Of a stretch of DNA of 64,000 nt, positions 43,814 through 55,228 are shown piece after piece. The stretch lies in contig BCIA01000003.1 of NCBI GenBank assembly GCA_001599815.1, positions 558,001-622,000 on the forward strand, written 5' to 3'. How positions within the stretch are numbered: position 1 is the stretch's first letter; each line of letters begins with the position of its first letter. The stretch is from Furcasterigmium furcatum (taxonomy: Eukaryota > Ascomycota > Sordariomycetes > Glomerellales > Plectosphaerellaceae). The notes under the pieces are model-generated. The model was not told the DNA's origin, did not search any database, and saw only the letters and a program-made list of their open reading frames with translations. The position numbers and the translations under genes were made by a program.

Positions 43814-44590
43814 GTTGTTGAACGAGTCTTGAGAAGAATAGGCAGTGGAAGAGCGTGGAGTAGTCTCGAGTCTGCCCCGAGTGGTGTGTCGAGATGGACT
43901 TCCGGTGAAGTCGACTCGAGATGTTTATGTATCTCCCAGGAAGATAAGCGTAGGCAGTCAAAGGTCCATGTGACGCCCGTTACTCGTGGCAGGGAGCCAA
44001 TAATCCGGGGGCAGGATCAAGGAGGGACGGGGATGAGGCGTCTCCTGGCTATCTCGACCAGGCCGGGCGAGGCAAGTCGAGTCGAAGAACGCTCGTCGGT
44101 GGCCTTGAGAAGTCCGGGAGCCGCCTGGGCGAGAACTTTGAATGGGGGCATGTGAGGCGAGCCACCTGGGGGAAAATTTTGCGCTACTCTCCTTTGAGAA
44201 GTTCTACTCGCTCACTCCACCTTAGTCTATTGCTACTTGGAGAACGCGGCCAAGCACGATTCATGCATCCATGGATGTGTCCATCCGGGCCGGCTGCTGC
44301 GTCGACATCAGCTTCGTGTCCTCCCCCAGGTCATCGGCTACAGAGTCGAATGAAATTGAGGCAACAATGGGGCCTGCCTCTATGCCTGCGCCGATGGAGC
44401 AACTTGATCGTCCGTCTCGCCTCTTTGGCCAAGCAAGAACTATTACAAGAGCGTTACCCAGCCTCCGCGCCTGTGTAGCCCTGTCGACGGCGCTTCTTTG
44501 ACTTACATTAGACGACGCCTCCGATACGGGCATTCGCACAACGTCCGCCAGACATCGACTCTTTCAGAAAGCCTTCTTCATTGTTTCAAA
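43814..44590. promoter_or_regulatory. Bidirectional promoter, permease / aminotransferase
   Basis: 777 bp. HGATAR (AreA-type GATA factor) sites occur as AGATAA at 43942-43947 and as AGATAG on the minus strand at 44049-44054. CCAAT lies near 43996. GGGCCGGC near 44287 recalls the GGCCGGCC palindromes in the lam-like promoter. Nitrogen control is inferred. Confidence 0.5.
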
Positions 44591-45940
44591 ATGTCTTCGA
44601 CGGCGATCTTTCATCGGTCACTCGACCACGAGTACCCCGCTGCTGTTGGCGGCCAGGGCGTCTACATTATCACCGAGTCCGGCGAAGAGATCCTCGACGG
44701 GTGCTGTGGCGCCGCCGTGTCCTGCCTCGGCCACAACAACCATGAAGTCATGGACGCCATCGTCGACCAAGTGAAGAAGCTCAGCTTCGCGCACACGAGC
44801 TGCTTCACGTCCGGCCCGGCCGAGGCGCTCGCCCAGCTCCTGCTGGACGCCACCCCGGGCGCATTCGAGAAGGTCTGCTTCGTCGGCTCCGGCTCCGAGG
44901 CCGTCGAGAGCGCCATAAAGATCCTCCGACAGTACCACGTGTTCAGGGGCGAGCACGCCCGCGTCAACATCATCGGCCGGTTCAACTCGTACCACGGGAA
45001 CACCCTCGGCGCGCTGGCGGTGGGCAACAACCCGGCGCGGAGACCGATCTTCGCCCCGATCCTGAGCGAGGCGTTCCACCACGTCAGCAGGTGCTTCTAC
45101 GATGCCGACGGCAACGGGAGGACGGAACAGGAGTACGAGAATAGCCTGATTGCCGAGTTCGAGGCCAAGATCGCCGAGCTGGGACCGCACACCGTCGCCG
45201 GCATTATTGTCGAGCCGGTTGTGGGCGCGACCTTGGGTGCCGTTGCCGCCACGGGGACCTATCTGCTTCGACTGCGCGAGCTTTGTGATAAGCACGGCAT
45301 CGTCCTCGTCTACGACGAGGTCATGTGCGGGATGGGCCGTGTGGGAGCCACGCACGCCTGGGAGCGCCTGGGGGGCGTGTCTCCCGACCTTCAGACGATC
45401 GGAAAGGGGCTGGGCGCTGGCTACCAGCCGCTTTCCGCCGTGCTGATAGCATCAAAGATCTTCCGAGTGTTTGAGAAGCATTCGCGAGGATCCAAGCAGT
45501 TCGTCAGCGGCCATACCTTCCAGGGGCATCCGGTGGCCTGCGCCGGCGCTCTTGCTGTGCAAACGATCGTCAAGCGGGAGAGTCTCACCCAGAACGTCCT
45601 TGAGATGGGCGAGCTGCTTCGCTCGATGCTGGTTGAGGGGCTTTCCCGCCAGATGCTCGACTACGGCGCGAGAGTGCGTGGCATGGGACTCTTCCTGAGT
45701 GTGGACTTTGGCACGGCGGCCGCTGACCTCGGAGGGAGACTGGCAGATGAGGTCAAGAAGGAGGCTTTCAAGGCGGGTGTTGCGGTGTACCCTTGCTCTA
45801 CCGCAGTTGATGCGCTGCTCTTTGCGCCGCCCTTCATAATCACGGCGGAGGAGGTGGCCAAATTGGCTGGTGCGTTTCACCGGGCTCTGGAATTGGTGGT
45901 CTCGCGTCGTGAAGCCCCAACGGCAACGGCGAGGATCTAG
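44591..45940 (+). CDS. Class III PLP-dependent aminotransferase (omega-transaminase), 449 aa
   Basis: Single exon; the ATG at 44591 (AAAATGTCT) fits, and upstream in-frame codons are not conserved-looking. Fold type I class III motifs: LGHNNHEVMDA, GSGSEAVESAIK (phosphate-binding), NSYHGNT, EPVVGATLGAV, YDEVMCGMGR with the PLP-binding Asp, and TIGKGLGAGYQPLSA with the Schiff-base Lys. This group moves the terminal amino group of GABA, beta-alanine or similar omega-amino acids to a keto acid. No mitochondrial presequence is visible, unlike classical fungal GABA transaminase. In a lactam locus it would remove the amino group of the omega-amino acid released by ring opening (inference). Confidence 0.92.
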   Translation: MSSTAIFHRSLDHEYPAAVGGQGVYIITESGEEILDGCCGAAVSCLGHNNHEVMDAIVDQVKKLSFAHTSCFTSGPAEALAQLLLDATPGAFEKVCFVGSGSEAVESAIKILRQYHVFRGEHARVNIIGRFNSYHGNTLGALAVGNNPARRPIFAPILSEAFHHVSRCFYDADGNGRTEQEYENSLIAEFEAKIAELGPHTVAGIIVEPVVGATLGAVAATGTYLLRLRELCDKHGIVLVYDEVMCGMGRVGATHAWERLGGVSPDLQTIGKGLGAGYQPLSAVLIASKIFRVFEKHSRGSKQFVSGHTFQGHPVACAGALAVQTIVKRESLTQNVLEMGELLRSMLVEGLSRQMLDYGARVRGMGLFLSVDFGTAAADLGGRLADEVKKEAFKAGVAVYPCSTAVDALLFAPPFIITAEEVAKLAGAFHRALELVVSRREAPTATARI

Positions 45941-46261
45941 CCACGACTCAATCTCATAGACCTAGACAATCAGGTAGTACATTGTCCCAACCGGCCAATT
46001 GACATCCATGGGCGACGTTGTGGTTTGCAAGGGAAATTTGAAAAGGCTTTTCTTCATTCTTCGGCCGTCCTGCGTCTTCTCCAAGTCACACTCAGACGGT
46101 CGATGCGCCGATACATCATATGTACCCAAAATGAACGACATATCCCAACTCCATTTTGCCAATCTGGATTGATGGACTGTCCGTATTACACGCTATTCAC
46201 ATCAGTAGCTTAACATAAGGCTAACAGGTCTCAGAACCCTGGTATGTATCATTTCCTACAA
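45941..46261. other. Intergenic between convergent genes
   Basis: 320 bp, 3' flanks of the aminotransferase (+) and the LamB/YcsF gene (-). Nothing else seen. Confidence 0.5.
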
Positions 46262-47136
46262 CTACGCAGCTTCATCAACAATTGCCCTGACTGCCCGCAT
46301 GTTATCTAGAACGCCAGGCAAGTCGCTGTGAATGCAGCAGGTGAATGTCCTCCCTTCGAACGGCACCTTTGCCTCATTGCCCTTAATTGAGGTGACCATG
46401 TCCGTCTCGATGACCTTCCTCATCTTGGGCACAAAGTCCGTGCTGGGGACTCGACCAGCAGACCTTGAACAGGATTCGTCAGCGGCACGTCCGGATCGAG
46501 CGGTGGAAAGCCAAAACTAGATAAATACTCACAAGATGGGTACCGTCTGCCCTTCATCGTCGTACCACAGGTCCGGGAAGAACTCTGGTATGAACTCGAT
46601 CTCGTGCTTCCGACACAGCTCCTCATGAGGCGTGCCCGGCAGACCGATAAATGGCACGTTAAACGTCTTGACCGCTCTCATGCAGGCCTCGCCGACCTCG
46701 GGGAAGTCCTTCACCATGCGGTACAGCCTCCCATGCGGCTTGATATGGCTGAGTTTCATGCCTTCGGCGGCGAGCATGGCCTGGAGAGCCCCTACTTGAT
46801 ACAGGATCTGGCAGTAGATGTCCTCTGCGGGGATATCCATGTACCTGCGGCCGAAGCCCTCCTTGTCTGGGAGGCCGGGGTGGGCGCCGACTGCCTTTCC
46901 GTGCTTTTTGGCCAGCTTGACGGTCTTCATCATGATGCTGGGGTCGCCCGCGTGGAAGCCGCACGCTATGTTGGCCTGGTCGGTGAGTGGCATGAGCTCT
47001 TCGTCGGGGCCCTGGAGAATGGTCAGTCTTTGGTATACGAGTGGATCTTCAGGGCTGTTACTACCATGGCCCAGTTCCCAAACCCTTCGCCCATGTCGCA
47101 GTTCACCAGCACCTTTCGTTTCCCCATGGTTGCCAT
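46262..47136 (-). CDS. lamB: LamB/YcsF (PxpA-type) lactam utilisation protein, 250 aa
   Basis: Exons 47136-47065, 47011-46533 and 46463-46262. Family motifs: VNCDMGEGFGNW at the N-terminus, NIACGFHAGDP, GAHPGLPDKEGFGRR, HIKPHGRLY and CIHSDLPG near the end. The family has a TIM-barrel-like fold. In bacteria PxpA works with PxpB and PxpC as an ATP-dependent 5-oxoprolinase; in Aspergillus nidulans lamB is needed for 2-pyrrolidinone use. The normal length is ~250 residues. It is divergent from the carboxylase-type gene at 47702, which carries the PxpB/PxpC-like domains, so the two probably form one enzyme system. Confidence 0.92.
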
Positions 47137-47701
47137 AATGAGCAGTTGGTTGATGGTGAACTCAGAGGAAGGGGTTGAAGAAGCTTCAATTCTATGGCCG
47201 ACTTGATGTGGCGGTCGGCAACGCAGACAAATCTTAGTCGCCGGTTCGGTGGCAACCTGGCCATGAAGTGAATCTTGAAATCCCTATCGGATGTCCAGAT
47301 GCATAGCTGGCGGGTGATAGCATGATGCGGGGATCACGGGGCCGGCCGGAGTGGAGCATACGCCCGCTCTGGTTAAAGGACCCGCTCTCGGCCGGCCCGC
47401 TTGCGAGCGAGTCGAACATCCTATTTTGGATTAGTGAGGGACACTGGGAGAGCGACGGGGTAATCTCTCTCGTCATTCTCCTGACTCGAAGGTGGGCGCC
47501 GCGCTCATCCGGATCGGTCCACCTCCACTGGACAGCAGGCATTCAACTTGAAGCTAGATATCTTCAGGATATCCCTATCAACGTCCTCGAGTTCTTCACA
47601 CGCTCTCGCCTCGCCAGAGATTCATACGGCTGGATTCTTTCCAATATTGGCTATTGCTTCAAACGAGCAGGTAACAAGCAGTTGGGTATCCGACGAGCAA
47701 G
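47137..47701. promoter_or_regulatory. Divergent promoter of the lamB-like and urea-carboxylase-like genes
   Basis: 565 bp. Three HGATAR sites: TGATAG at 47315-47320, and on the minus strand CGATAG at 47284-47289 and TGATAG at 47575-47580. Two perfect GGCCGGCC palindromes at 47340-47347 and 47390-47397 are exactly 50 bp apart. This suggests GATA-factor nitrogen control plus a pathway regulator; binding is not shown. Confidence 0.55.
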
Positions 47702-50700
47702 ATGAAGGTGCTGATCGCGAACCGCGGCGAGATCGCTGTCCGCCTGATCAAGTCGTGCCGCTCTGTGAGTACCGACGCGAGCCAACCGGGGTGCCAGGGT
47801 CTTGGTACAATGGCTGACGGATACTAAGCTGGGGTTTCATTCCATTGCAATTTACTCTGACGAGGATGGTATGCATAGCATCTGATCGGCTATTCATCCG
47901 ACATGGGGCAAATGCTGACATTCTCGTGCATTTCAGGAGCCTCATTACATGTGCGCCTGGCAGACGCTGCTGTGGCATTGAACCAGGCCGGCGCCCCCGC
48001 GTACCTCAACAGGTTATTTCCGCCGTCATTTTTCTTCCTTTGATCTTCTGCATAGGCTGACGGGCGGTTTCGTTCTGCAGCGAGAATATCATCAGAATCT
48101 GCAAGGAATACGGCATTGAAGCTGTCATCCCGGGATATGGTGAGCGATGTGCCATGCCACCGAGTGATCGCAAGTCCACTGATTACGACCAGGGTTCCTC
48201 AGCGAAAACAGCGATTTCGCGGATCAGCTGCTCCGTTCCGGCATCGTGTTTGTTGGGCCCGACCCTAAGACCATCTTGCAATTCGGCCTGAAGCACCGGG
48301 CTAGAGTTCTGGCCATTGAAGCTGGCGCAAGTGTTCATGCGCAAACTGGTTGATGATGCCTCATACTAACTTCCACGTCAGGTCCCTGTCGTCCCTGGAA
48401 CTGCGCTCATCGAGTCTGTCGAAGAAGCCATGACCGAGGCTGAAGTATTAGGTTATCCAGTAAGTTCGCCTTTAGAGGCAGCCACCCCTTCCCGAAGAGT
48501 AGACGGCTCACCAGTCCTCAGATCATGGTGAAAGCCACTGCTGGAGGCGGCGGTATGGGACTCACGGTCTGTCGCACGCCCAGCGCTCTCGCCGCAGCTG
48601 TCGAAGGCGTCCGCAGCAGGGGTACTGCACTCTTCAAGGATGGCAGCCTGTTCCTGGAAAAATATGTCGACAACGCAAGGTGAGTCCTCAAACAGACGAG
48701 GCACCATCAGAGGTGTTCTCGCCGCTCGATGGTTGTGCAGAGTCCTGGCTGAGCACGTTCGTGCAGACACATCGAAGGGCAAATTTTCGGCAATGGGCAA
48801 GGCGACGTGCTGTGGTTCGGGGAGAGAGAATGCTCCCTTCAACGGCGCCATCAGAAGGTCGTGGAGGAGTCGCCCAGCCCTTTTGTTCTTCGACACCCGG
48901 ATTTGAGAGAAAGGCTCAAGACAGCTTCTCTTTCCCTCGCCAGGTCGGTCAAGTACAAGTCTGCCGGAACGGTCGAGTTCCTTGTCAACGACGAAGACGG
49001 AGAATTCTACTTCCTCGAGATGAACACTCGGTTGCAAGTCAGTATGCCCTTCATCATGTCCACTTGGCTCCCTTTAATTCGAGCTTTTCAGGTTGAACAC
49101 GGAGTCTCCGAGCTCTGCTACGATGTGGACATTGTCAATATGATGCTACTCCAGGCAAAGGCTGAACGAGAAGGTCACCCCGGTCTGACTGCGGACGAAA
49201 TGGCGCTCTACGAGCGACAGGATCCCCATGGTCACTCCATTGAGGTCAGGGTATATGCCGAGAACCCCGCGGATGATCATAAACCAGCCCCTGGCCTTTT
49301 CACAAGCGCTTCGTTCCCCTCTGGGGAGGGTATCCGTGTCGATACCTGGCTGGAGCGGGGTTCTACAGTCACACCGTTCTTCGGTAAGTCTCCTCCTGGC
49401 TTCTCATACGTAGCTTAGATGTATCAAATATTTATCAAGTTCAACATCACTAACAAATTACCATCTTACAGACCCGTTATTGGCCAAAATCATGGTTCAT
49501 GCCTCCTCTCGACCCGAAGCGCTTGCCCTTCTAGATTCAACGTTGGCCAAAACAAAGCTTCATGGTCCTCCTACTAACATCGAATTCTTGCGAGCTCTTC
49601 TCAAGTTTCCAGGTAAGATGGTGTTCCACGTTGGGAAATGTTTCTGTATCTGATCACTGAGTCTCTCCAGATGTGTCAGAAGGACAAACTCTGACAAGCA
49701 CTTTGTCCAAGTTCAAGTACGAAGCATGTGCTGTCGAGTTCAAGGATGGCGGACTGTACACCACGGTGCAAGACTATCCAGGTAGACCGCACCGCCAAAG
49801 CGGCGTACCCGTGTCGGGACCTCTTGATACTGTCTCGTTCCGAAGTGAGTCAGAATCCCTCCCCTTGCAACAGTTCCCTCGGTGTACTAACAGCGAGACA
49901 GTCGCGAACATGCTTGTGGGCAACAACGTAGGCGTTGAGGGCCTGGAAATGACATACACTGGAGCAATCATGCTTTTCCACCAGCCTGCCGTCATCTCTT
50001 TGTGCGGAGCCGAATTCGAATTCAGCATCAACGGTAGAAAGGCCGAGATGTGGACGAGACACGCTGTACCCAAGGGGGCGGAAGTTTCAGTTGGAACCCA
50101 TCTGGGAGCCGGCTGTCGAGTCTACATGGCCATTCTTGGAGGATTCCCTACCATGTGAGTCCACAACATCCCCGTGAACGCAAAGTCACCATGCTGACAA
50201 GGTGTCAGTGATACATACCTCGGGTCGAAGAGCACAACCCCTGCGTTGAACTGGGGAGGATGCCAAGTATGTGATAGCGACCGCATTTTCCAACTACTTG
50301 ATTTGCTAATCCTCCGACAGGGGCGAACTATTCGTACCGGTGACATGCTCCAGCTGGACCCGGCGTCCTCTCAAACTACCCTCACCACCGCGTCATTCAC
50401 GCTGCCGGAGAGGCTTCGGCCCGTCATCGATCCAAGCTTGCCTGTTTATGCTCTCCCTGGCCCTTACGACACCCCGGAATTCGTCACCCCAGAAGGGATG
50501 ACCGACTTGTACGACACAGAATGGAAGGTGGCCTTCAGTTCTAGCCGGGGAGGGCTCCGCCTGGACGGCCCTCCGCCAACGTGGTCGCGGAAGTCCGGCG
50601 GCGAGGGCGGCAGCCACGCCAGTAACGTCTTGGGTTATGGTTTTCCCATGGGAGGATTCAGCTTCACGGGTGACGCGGCTGTCGTTTTCACGACTGATTC

Positions 50701-52503
50701 GCCAGTCCAGAGCGGCTTCATCAGTCTGCAGACGGTCTTGACGTGTGAGATGTGGAAGCTGGGTCAGCTGAAGCCGGGTGACACAGTCCGCTTCTCGCCG
50801 TGCTCTTGGGAACAGGCCATGAAAATTGAAAGAGACCTCGACCAGAACTTGTTGATGATCGAGACAGCGATTGCGCAAGGCTCATCAAAAACAACAACAG
50901 ATCTGGTGAAGAAAACCTGGACGCCGGCAGCAATTTCGGCACCGACTCCGGAGACGTCCATTCTCTATGAGCGCGACGAGCGTGGCCAGCCGAATCGTTC
51001 CGGGTATCTACCACGTTTCGTCCTGCGACAAGCTGGTGATCGAGGTATTCTATGCGACTTTGGCTCCCAGGTCTTTGATCTGGCGATACGCGTTCGCGTA
51101 CAGCGCATCGTTCAGAGCATCTGGGACTCGCCGCCCCGTGGCTTCCAGAGACTCACCCGTCCGCACACCATGAGCGTTTTGACGACGTTCGACCCCAATA
51201 TCATCGACCAAAGCCAGGCCGTTGCTGCGCTTATTTTCCTCGAGGATATCCTCGGTCACGACGATTCATACCGCGTCAGGACCAAGAAGTTCTCCCTCCC
51301 GATGGTGTTCGATGCAGAGGAAAACAAGGCTGCAACGAAACGATACATGGAAACCCAGAGACCGTACGCGACATACCTCCCAGACAACATTGACTTCATC
51401 AGGAGGAACAACGGCATGGAATCCCGAGACGATGTGCGCAGGGCCGTCGAGGAAGTCCCGTTCGTGGTCCTCAGTGGCTCCGGCAACATGGGCATGCCGA
51501 TCATGGTGCATCTCGATCCACGCTTACAGCTTTCGGTCCCAAAGGCGAACCCTTCGAGAACTTCGACGCCGGCGGGGGCGTTGGGTATTGGAGGCAAGAC
51601 CCTCGCATTATATCCGAGTGAACAGTAAGGCCTTTCATTCTCCCTGTGCTCTGGCAAGACACTAACCACAAATTCAACCATCAACAGGCCAGGCGGATAC
51701 ATGTAAGACCACCCGTCTCTTCATGGAATTCATTTTTCAAGCTAACGCAAGTCCTTCCCAGGCTCTACGGTCTTACGATCCCCGGCTGCCCCTTTGATAC
51801 CTGGGGGCTGAAGCCGAACTACACCCCGGACCAGCCGTGGCTGTTTGAGCCTTTCGATCAGATTGTTTTCCATTCAGTCACCCGAGAGGCTTTTGACACG
51901 ATCAACCGAAACTTCCAGATGGGCTTGTATAAGATTGACGTGACAGAATGCGAGTTCGACTTGGCCGAGTACCTTGCCTTGGCCAGGGACACCGAGGACC
52001 AAGTCAGGGAGATGAAGGCCAAGCATCATGAGGCCGCGGAAATCGAGCTCTCAAAGTGGGTTAACCCTCCGAAATTGGTCTGCCTGAGCGAGTACTGATC
52101 CGTTCTATCCCAGGGAGAACACGCTCCTCGCACGTTGGCGTTCCGAGCTGAAGCTCGCCGCAGCGAATGGCTCTCTCGAGGTCTCAGAGCCTGTACTCGG
52201 TAGGACATCGACCGTTGCTCGTTATGCCGACTTTCGAGCTGTCCCACTGACCGGTTTGCAGACCCAAAACTCACGCTCGTAAAGGCAAGCATGAACGCCA
52301 AAATCTGGAAGGTCAAGGCCAGCGAGGGCAGTCCCGTCCGGGCAGGGGATGTTCTGGTAGTTCTAGAGGCTATGAAGATGGAAGTCTCGGTTCGGGCGCC
52401 ATCTTCCACCGCGGCGGGCTATAAGGTTGCGAAGATGCTGAAGAAGGAGGGTGACCTGGTTAACCCAGGCGACGTCCTCCTTGGGCTTCTCCCCGAAGGT
52501 TAG
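47702..52503 (+). CDS. Urea-carboxylase-like biotin enzyme (biotin carboxylase-AHS2-AHS1-biotinyl), about 1245 aa, 18 exons
   Basis: Exon starts/ends: 47702-47764, 47829-47868, 47937-48012, 48081-48139, 48193-48326, 48382-48459, 48522-48679, 48767-49037, 49092-49383, 49472-49612, 49671-49844, 49902-50154, 50209-50266, 50321-51624, 51688-51702 (15 nt), 51762-52059, 52118-52199, 52262-52503. The biotin carboxylase part (ANRGEIAVR, KATAGGGGMG, EMNTRLQVEHG) fills residues 1-~440. AHS2/PxpC-like (GLYTTVQDYPGR.., ANMLVGNN) follows to ~800, AHS1/PxpB-like (LRQAGDRGILCDFG, PGCPFDTWG) to ~1080, and a biotinyl domain with EAMKM (Lys ~1204) ends it. There is no amidase domain, unlike urea amidolyase. 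Intron 5 is GC-AG (GCAAGT at 48327). The 52060-52117 junction is awkward. With the divergent lamB-like gene it probably opens lactams by ATP-dependent carboxylation. Confidence 0.85.
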
Positions 52504-53399
52504 CCTAGACAGGAGTGACTCGACAAGCAACTTGCATTCGAATTGATAGATCCTTAACAGGTCTGTGTCTGGTATCCCACCATCCATGAGGTCCCCATGT
52601 GGTGATGTGCCAACAGCAGAGCGCCAGCCAGGTGTGGAGGGAATAGACTTGACCCAAGCGAGACCACCTCGGTCCATACTTTTCCAACAAGCAAGATCTG
52701 TTAAATTCATGCCTCGTCCACCTTCACAACGAGATTATGGTCAAAAGTTCCTCATGCGAATGACTACATGATGTCTGCAGATTTTCATGGGCCAACAGCC
52801 GTCTCTCAAACTTTGGCCCGAAGCAACGGTCTACATCATCGATCATCATGGACAGCCATCCAAGCTGTGCCGCACGGCTCATGCCAAGGGAGGCCACAAA
52901 TCTTCGTGGGTCGCGACAGACTGTCCGAAGCGATAGCGCGGAACGTTTCCATCGCCAACTAACCATTTTGGGAAGTTCTTGTCGCTCTCTCCGCACTCAG
53001 CCAAGGATGGACCCATTCGACAATCTCTCCGGATCCCGACCTTTATCATGGAGGTCTGCAATCATGGTGATCTGGCGAACTGGATAGTTCCCGGGAAGAA
53101 GGGCTTCGGCGGTGCCATCAACCTGTTCGGCAACCCGACTACAAGTAAGTTCAGATTCTGAAGACTTACACATGTCCCTTGAAGGGTAAGAATCGGGTAT
53201 CGAGGAGTTGATAAGTTTCCAGTCTCACCCACGACCTTCCCCGGGCCAGTGAGATCTATTAGATGCGTTGATTCGACAGCCAATTAACTGACATGGTCAT
53301 ACATGGCGTGTTCAACGTCCATGAGGGTGCCACGGCGAGCAGATCATCGCCCGAGCCTTCTGAAGAGGCCGGTCCCCGAAGTGAGTTGGTGCCGACAAA
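52504..53399. other. Intergenic with a CoA-transferase relic
   Basis: About 900 bp after the biotin enzyme. Apart from the relic at 53037-53160 it contains only broken frames. GGCCGGTCCCCG near 53369-53380 resembles the element found in promoters at 58.0 and 60.2 kb. Confidence 0.45.
53037..53160 (+). pseudogene. Fragment of a family I CoA-transferase, subunit B-like
   Basis: One reading frame gives a ~40-residue stretch with GDLANWIVPGKKGFGGAINL, which matches the strongly conserved segment of 3-oxoacid CoA-transferase subunit B (GN/DLANW.(I/V)PGK....GGAMDLV). No preceding catalytic Glu segment and no following family sequence could be joined, even with introns, and TGA at 53160 ends the frame. 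It is most likely a relic of a degraded gene. A missed multi-exon gene is possible but not supported. Confidence 0.45.
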
Positions 53400-55228
53400 T
53401 CAGCAGATGAAGAATTGCTTGTCCTTCATGGGGTCTGCGGTCTCGAACATCGTACATGACGCGTGAGCCGGAACGCTTCCGACGAGATTATCCGTCGTGG
53501 CCCAGATAGCATCGAACGCGCCTGTGAGAATCGTCCTCGTCTCCATCGGGTACTGCCGCTCCAAGTCGCAGCTCTTGTCCCTGAGAAAGTCCCTGTGGTC
53601 TTGACGGACCGCCACCAGCGCGGCGACGTAGAGAGGCAGCGACAGCTGGGTGTCGGGCCCGCAGCCGGTCGGGAGGGAGTCCAGCAGCTCGATAAGTCTC
53701 TCGAGGCAGTGCTGCACGCGATTAGAGGTTTGAAGGTCGTCGAAGACGCGCCGCTGTAGCAGGATGCATGCGTTCCAGTAGTAGCAGCGTGCCAGCAACT
53801 CGAGGTGTCGAGACTCTTCGTCATATGCAGATGGCAACGCCCCCATGTTGTCGCGTGCAAAGATAAACAGGTCCCCCTCGATCTCGCGCGCCTCGGTCAT
53901 GATGACATCGCGCGATACACCGTCGGTAACGTCCGCTGCGAGGTGGCTGATACGTGCCAGTATCGCCAAGATCCGCAGGGGACAGCCTGTCGTCTCCTGG
54001 ATGGTCGGGATGGAATCTTCGGAAATGCCGTCTTCTTTGTGGAACATCCAGAAAGACGGCGACAAAACCGGCCTGGCTTGCCAGAAGATGGAGCTCAGCA
54101 CATCGACGAAGGTAAAGCGCTGCACCAGGACGATGCTGACGGTCGAGGATGGTTCCGAGGTGTCGTACCCCAGTTCGCGCAGCAGCCTGGCTGCGTAGGT
54201 GATGTGGGAGCGTATGCCCGGGGTACCATTGGCTATCTCGATGGTGATTTGGAGGAGGACGGTGGCCAGGACCTCTCGTTTGAGGCATGCTGCGTCCGCG
54301 GCGAGTCCTTTTGGGCCTTCGAGAACGCTGACGTTCTTACGCAGGGAGGCTAAAGCCCGAGACTGGCGATTCAGCGAGAGGGATTTGGCGACGATGCCTC
54401 GCCGATCCATGTAGGCCGTGGCCACGGAAATGATGGTGTCGAGAAACATGGGCGACGATAGGGAGAAGGCCGCGATCTCCCTGTATCCGTTTCGCAAGCC
54501 GGCGCCGCGCGCTGACAATAGCGAGGAGACATGCTGGACGACTGGGGGGGGAGGTCAGTTACCAGTACTGTGGCGGCAGAGGAGATGAGTGTCCGCATGT
54601 CCGACATACAATAAGTGAACGCCATCTGCCTGCCTGCATCTTGGAACAACAAGGTCTGCATCCCTGTGTCGAATATCGCGTCCGGGACGTATTGAAAGCC
54701 GACTTGCGGTGCTGAGACGCTCCATGCACCCACTGTCTGCTCATCGTCCATCGCGAATAGGTCATCCCAGGCATTGGCGGCGAAGATTTGCGAGAGACTG
54801 TCTGGCGTAGCCGGACATGGGTCCTGGATTGCTGGGCAGGCATCTGCGCCGTTGTCTGCGTTGGTGACGGCCGCGCCTGTTGGTGAGGCATCGCCTGGAG
54901 ACCGGAATGGTGATGTCTCGAGATCAGAATCAGCCTGATGGTCGGATTCTGGACTGTTCGTTGACGGGCGCTGAGGGACGTCTTGTGTGGTCAAGGCAAG
55001 GCGAGTTTTCGTCCTTGCACGAGGCAATTGAGCCCCGTTAAACCATCGCAGCTCACGATTGTACTCGCATTGAACACCGAGTCGTGCACAGCGCCCACAT
55101 GATGGGCGGTCTTCGTCGCACTTCTTGTGCTGCTTCAAGCATCCGGCGCAGCCTGTGTTCCGTTAGATCCATCATGCCTGGTACTAGTTAAGGGGGCAGA
55201 CGTTACCTGCGCGGGACCTCGTGGCCAT
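53400..55228 (-). CDS. Zn2Cys6 fungal transcription factor, 568 aa
   Basis: Exons 55228-55207 (22 nt), 55152-54610 and 54541-53400. The short first exon gives the start and MATRSRAG; Cys residues 9, 12, 19, 26, 29 and 36 make a canonical cluster (CAGCLKQHKKC, then CGRCARLGVQC). The second intron, GTATGT..CAG, restores AFTYFVQHVSS, typical of the fungal_trans_2 (PF11951-like) region. That region fills the rest, with DTIISVATAYMDRRG and LARCYYWNACILLQRR. Ser/Pro/Asp-rich sequence separates it from the DNA-binding domain. It lies between the lactam-like locus and an ACS permease; which group it controls is open. Confidence 0.88.

Noticed and set aside
46262..52503. Reading the lam-like pair as a urea amidolyase locus
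   Set aside because: The large protein lacks the amidase (allophanate hydrolase) domain and a LamB/YcsF gene is its divergent partner, so lactam/oxoproline-type chemistry is more likely than urea breakdown.
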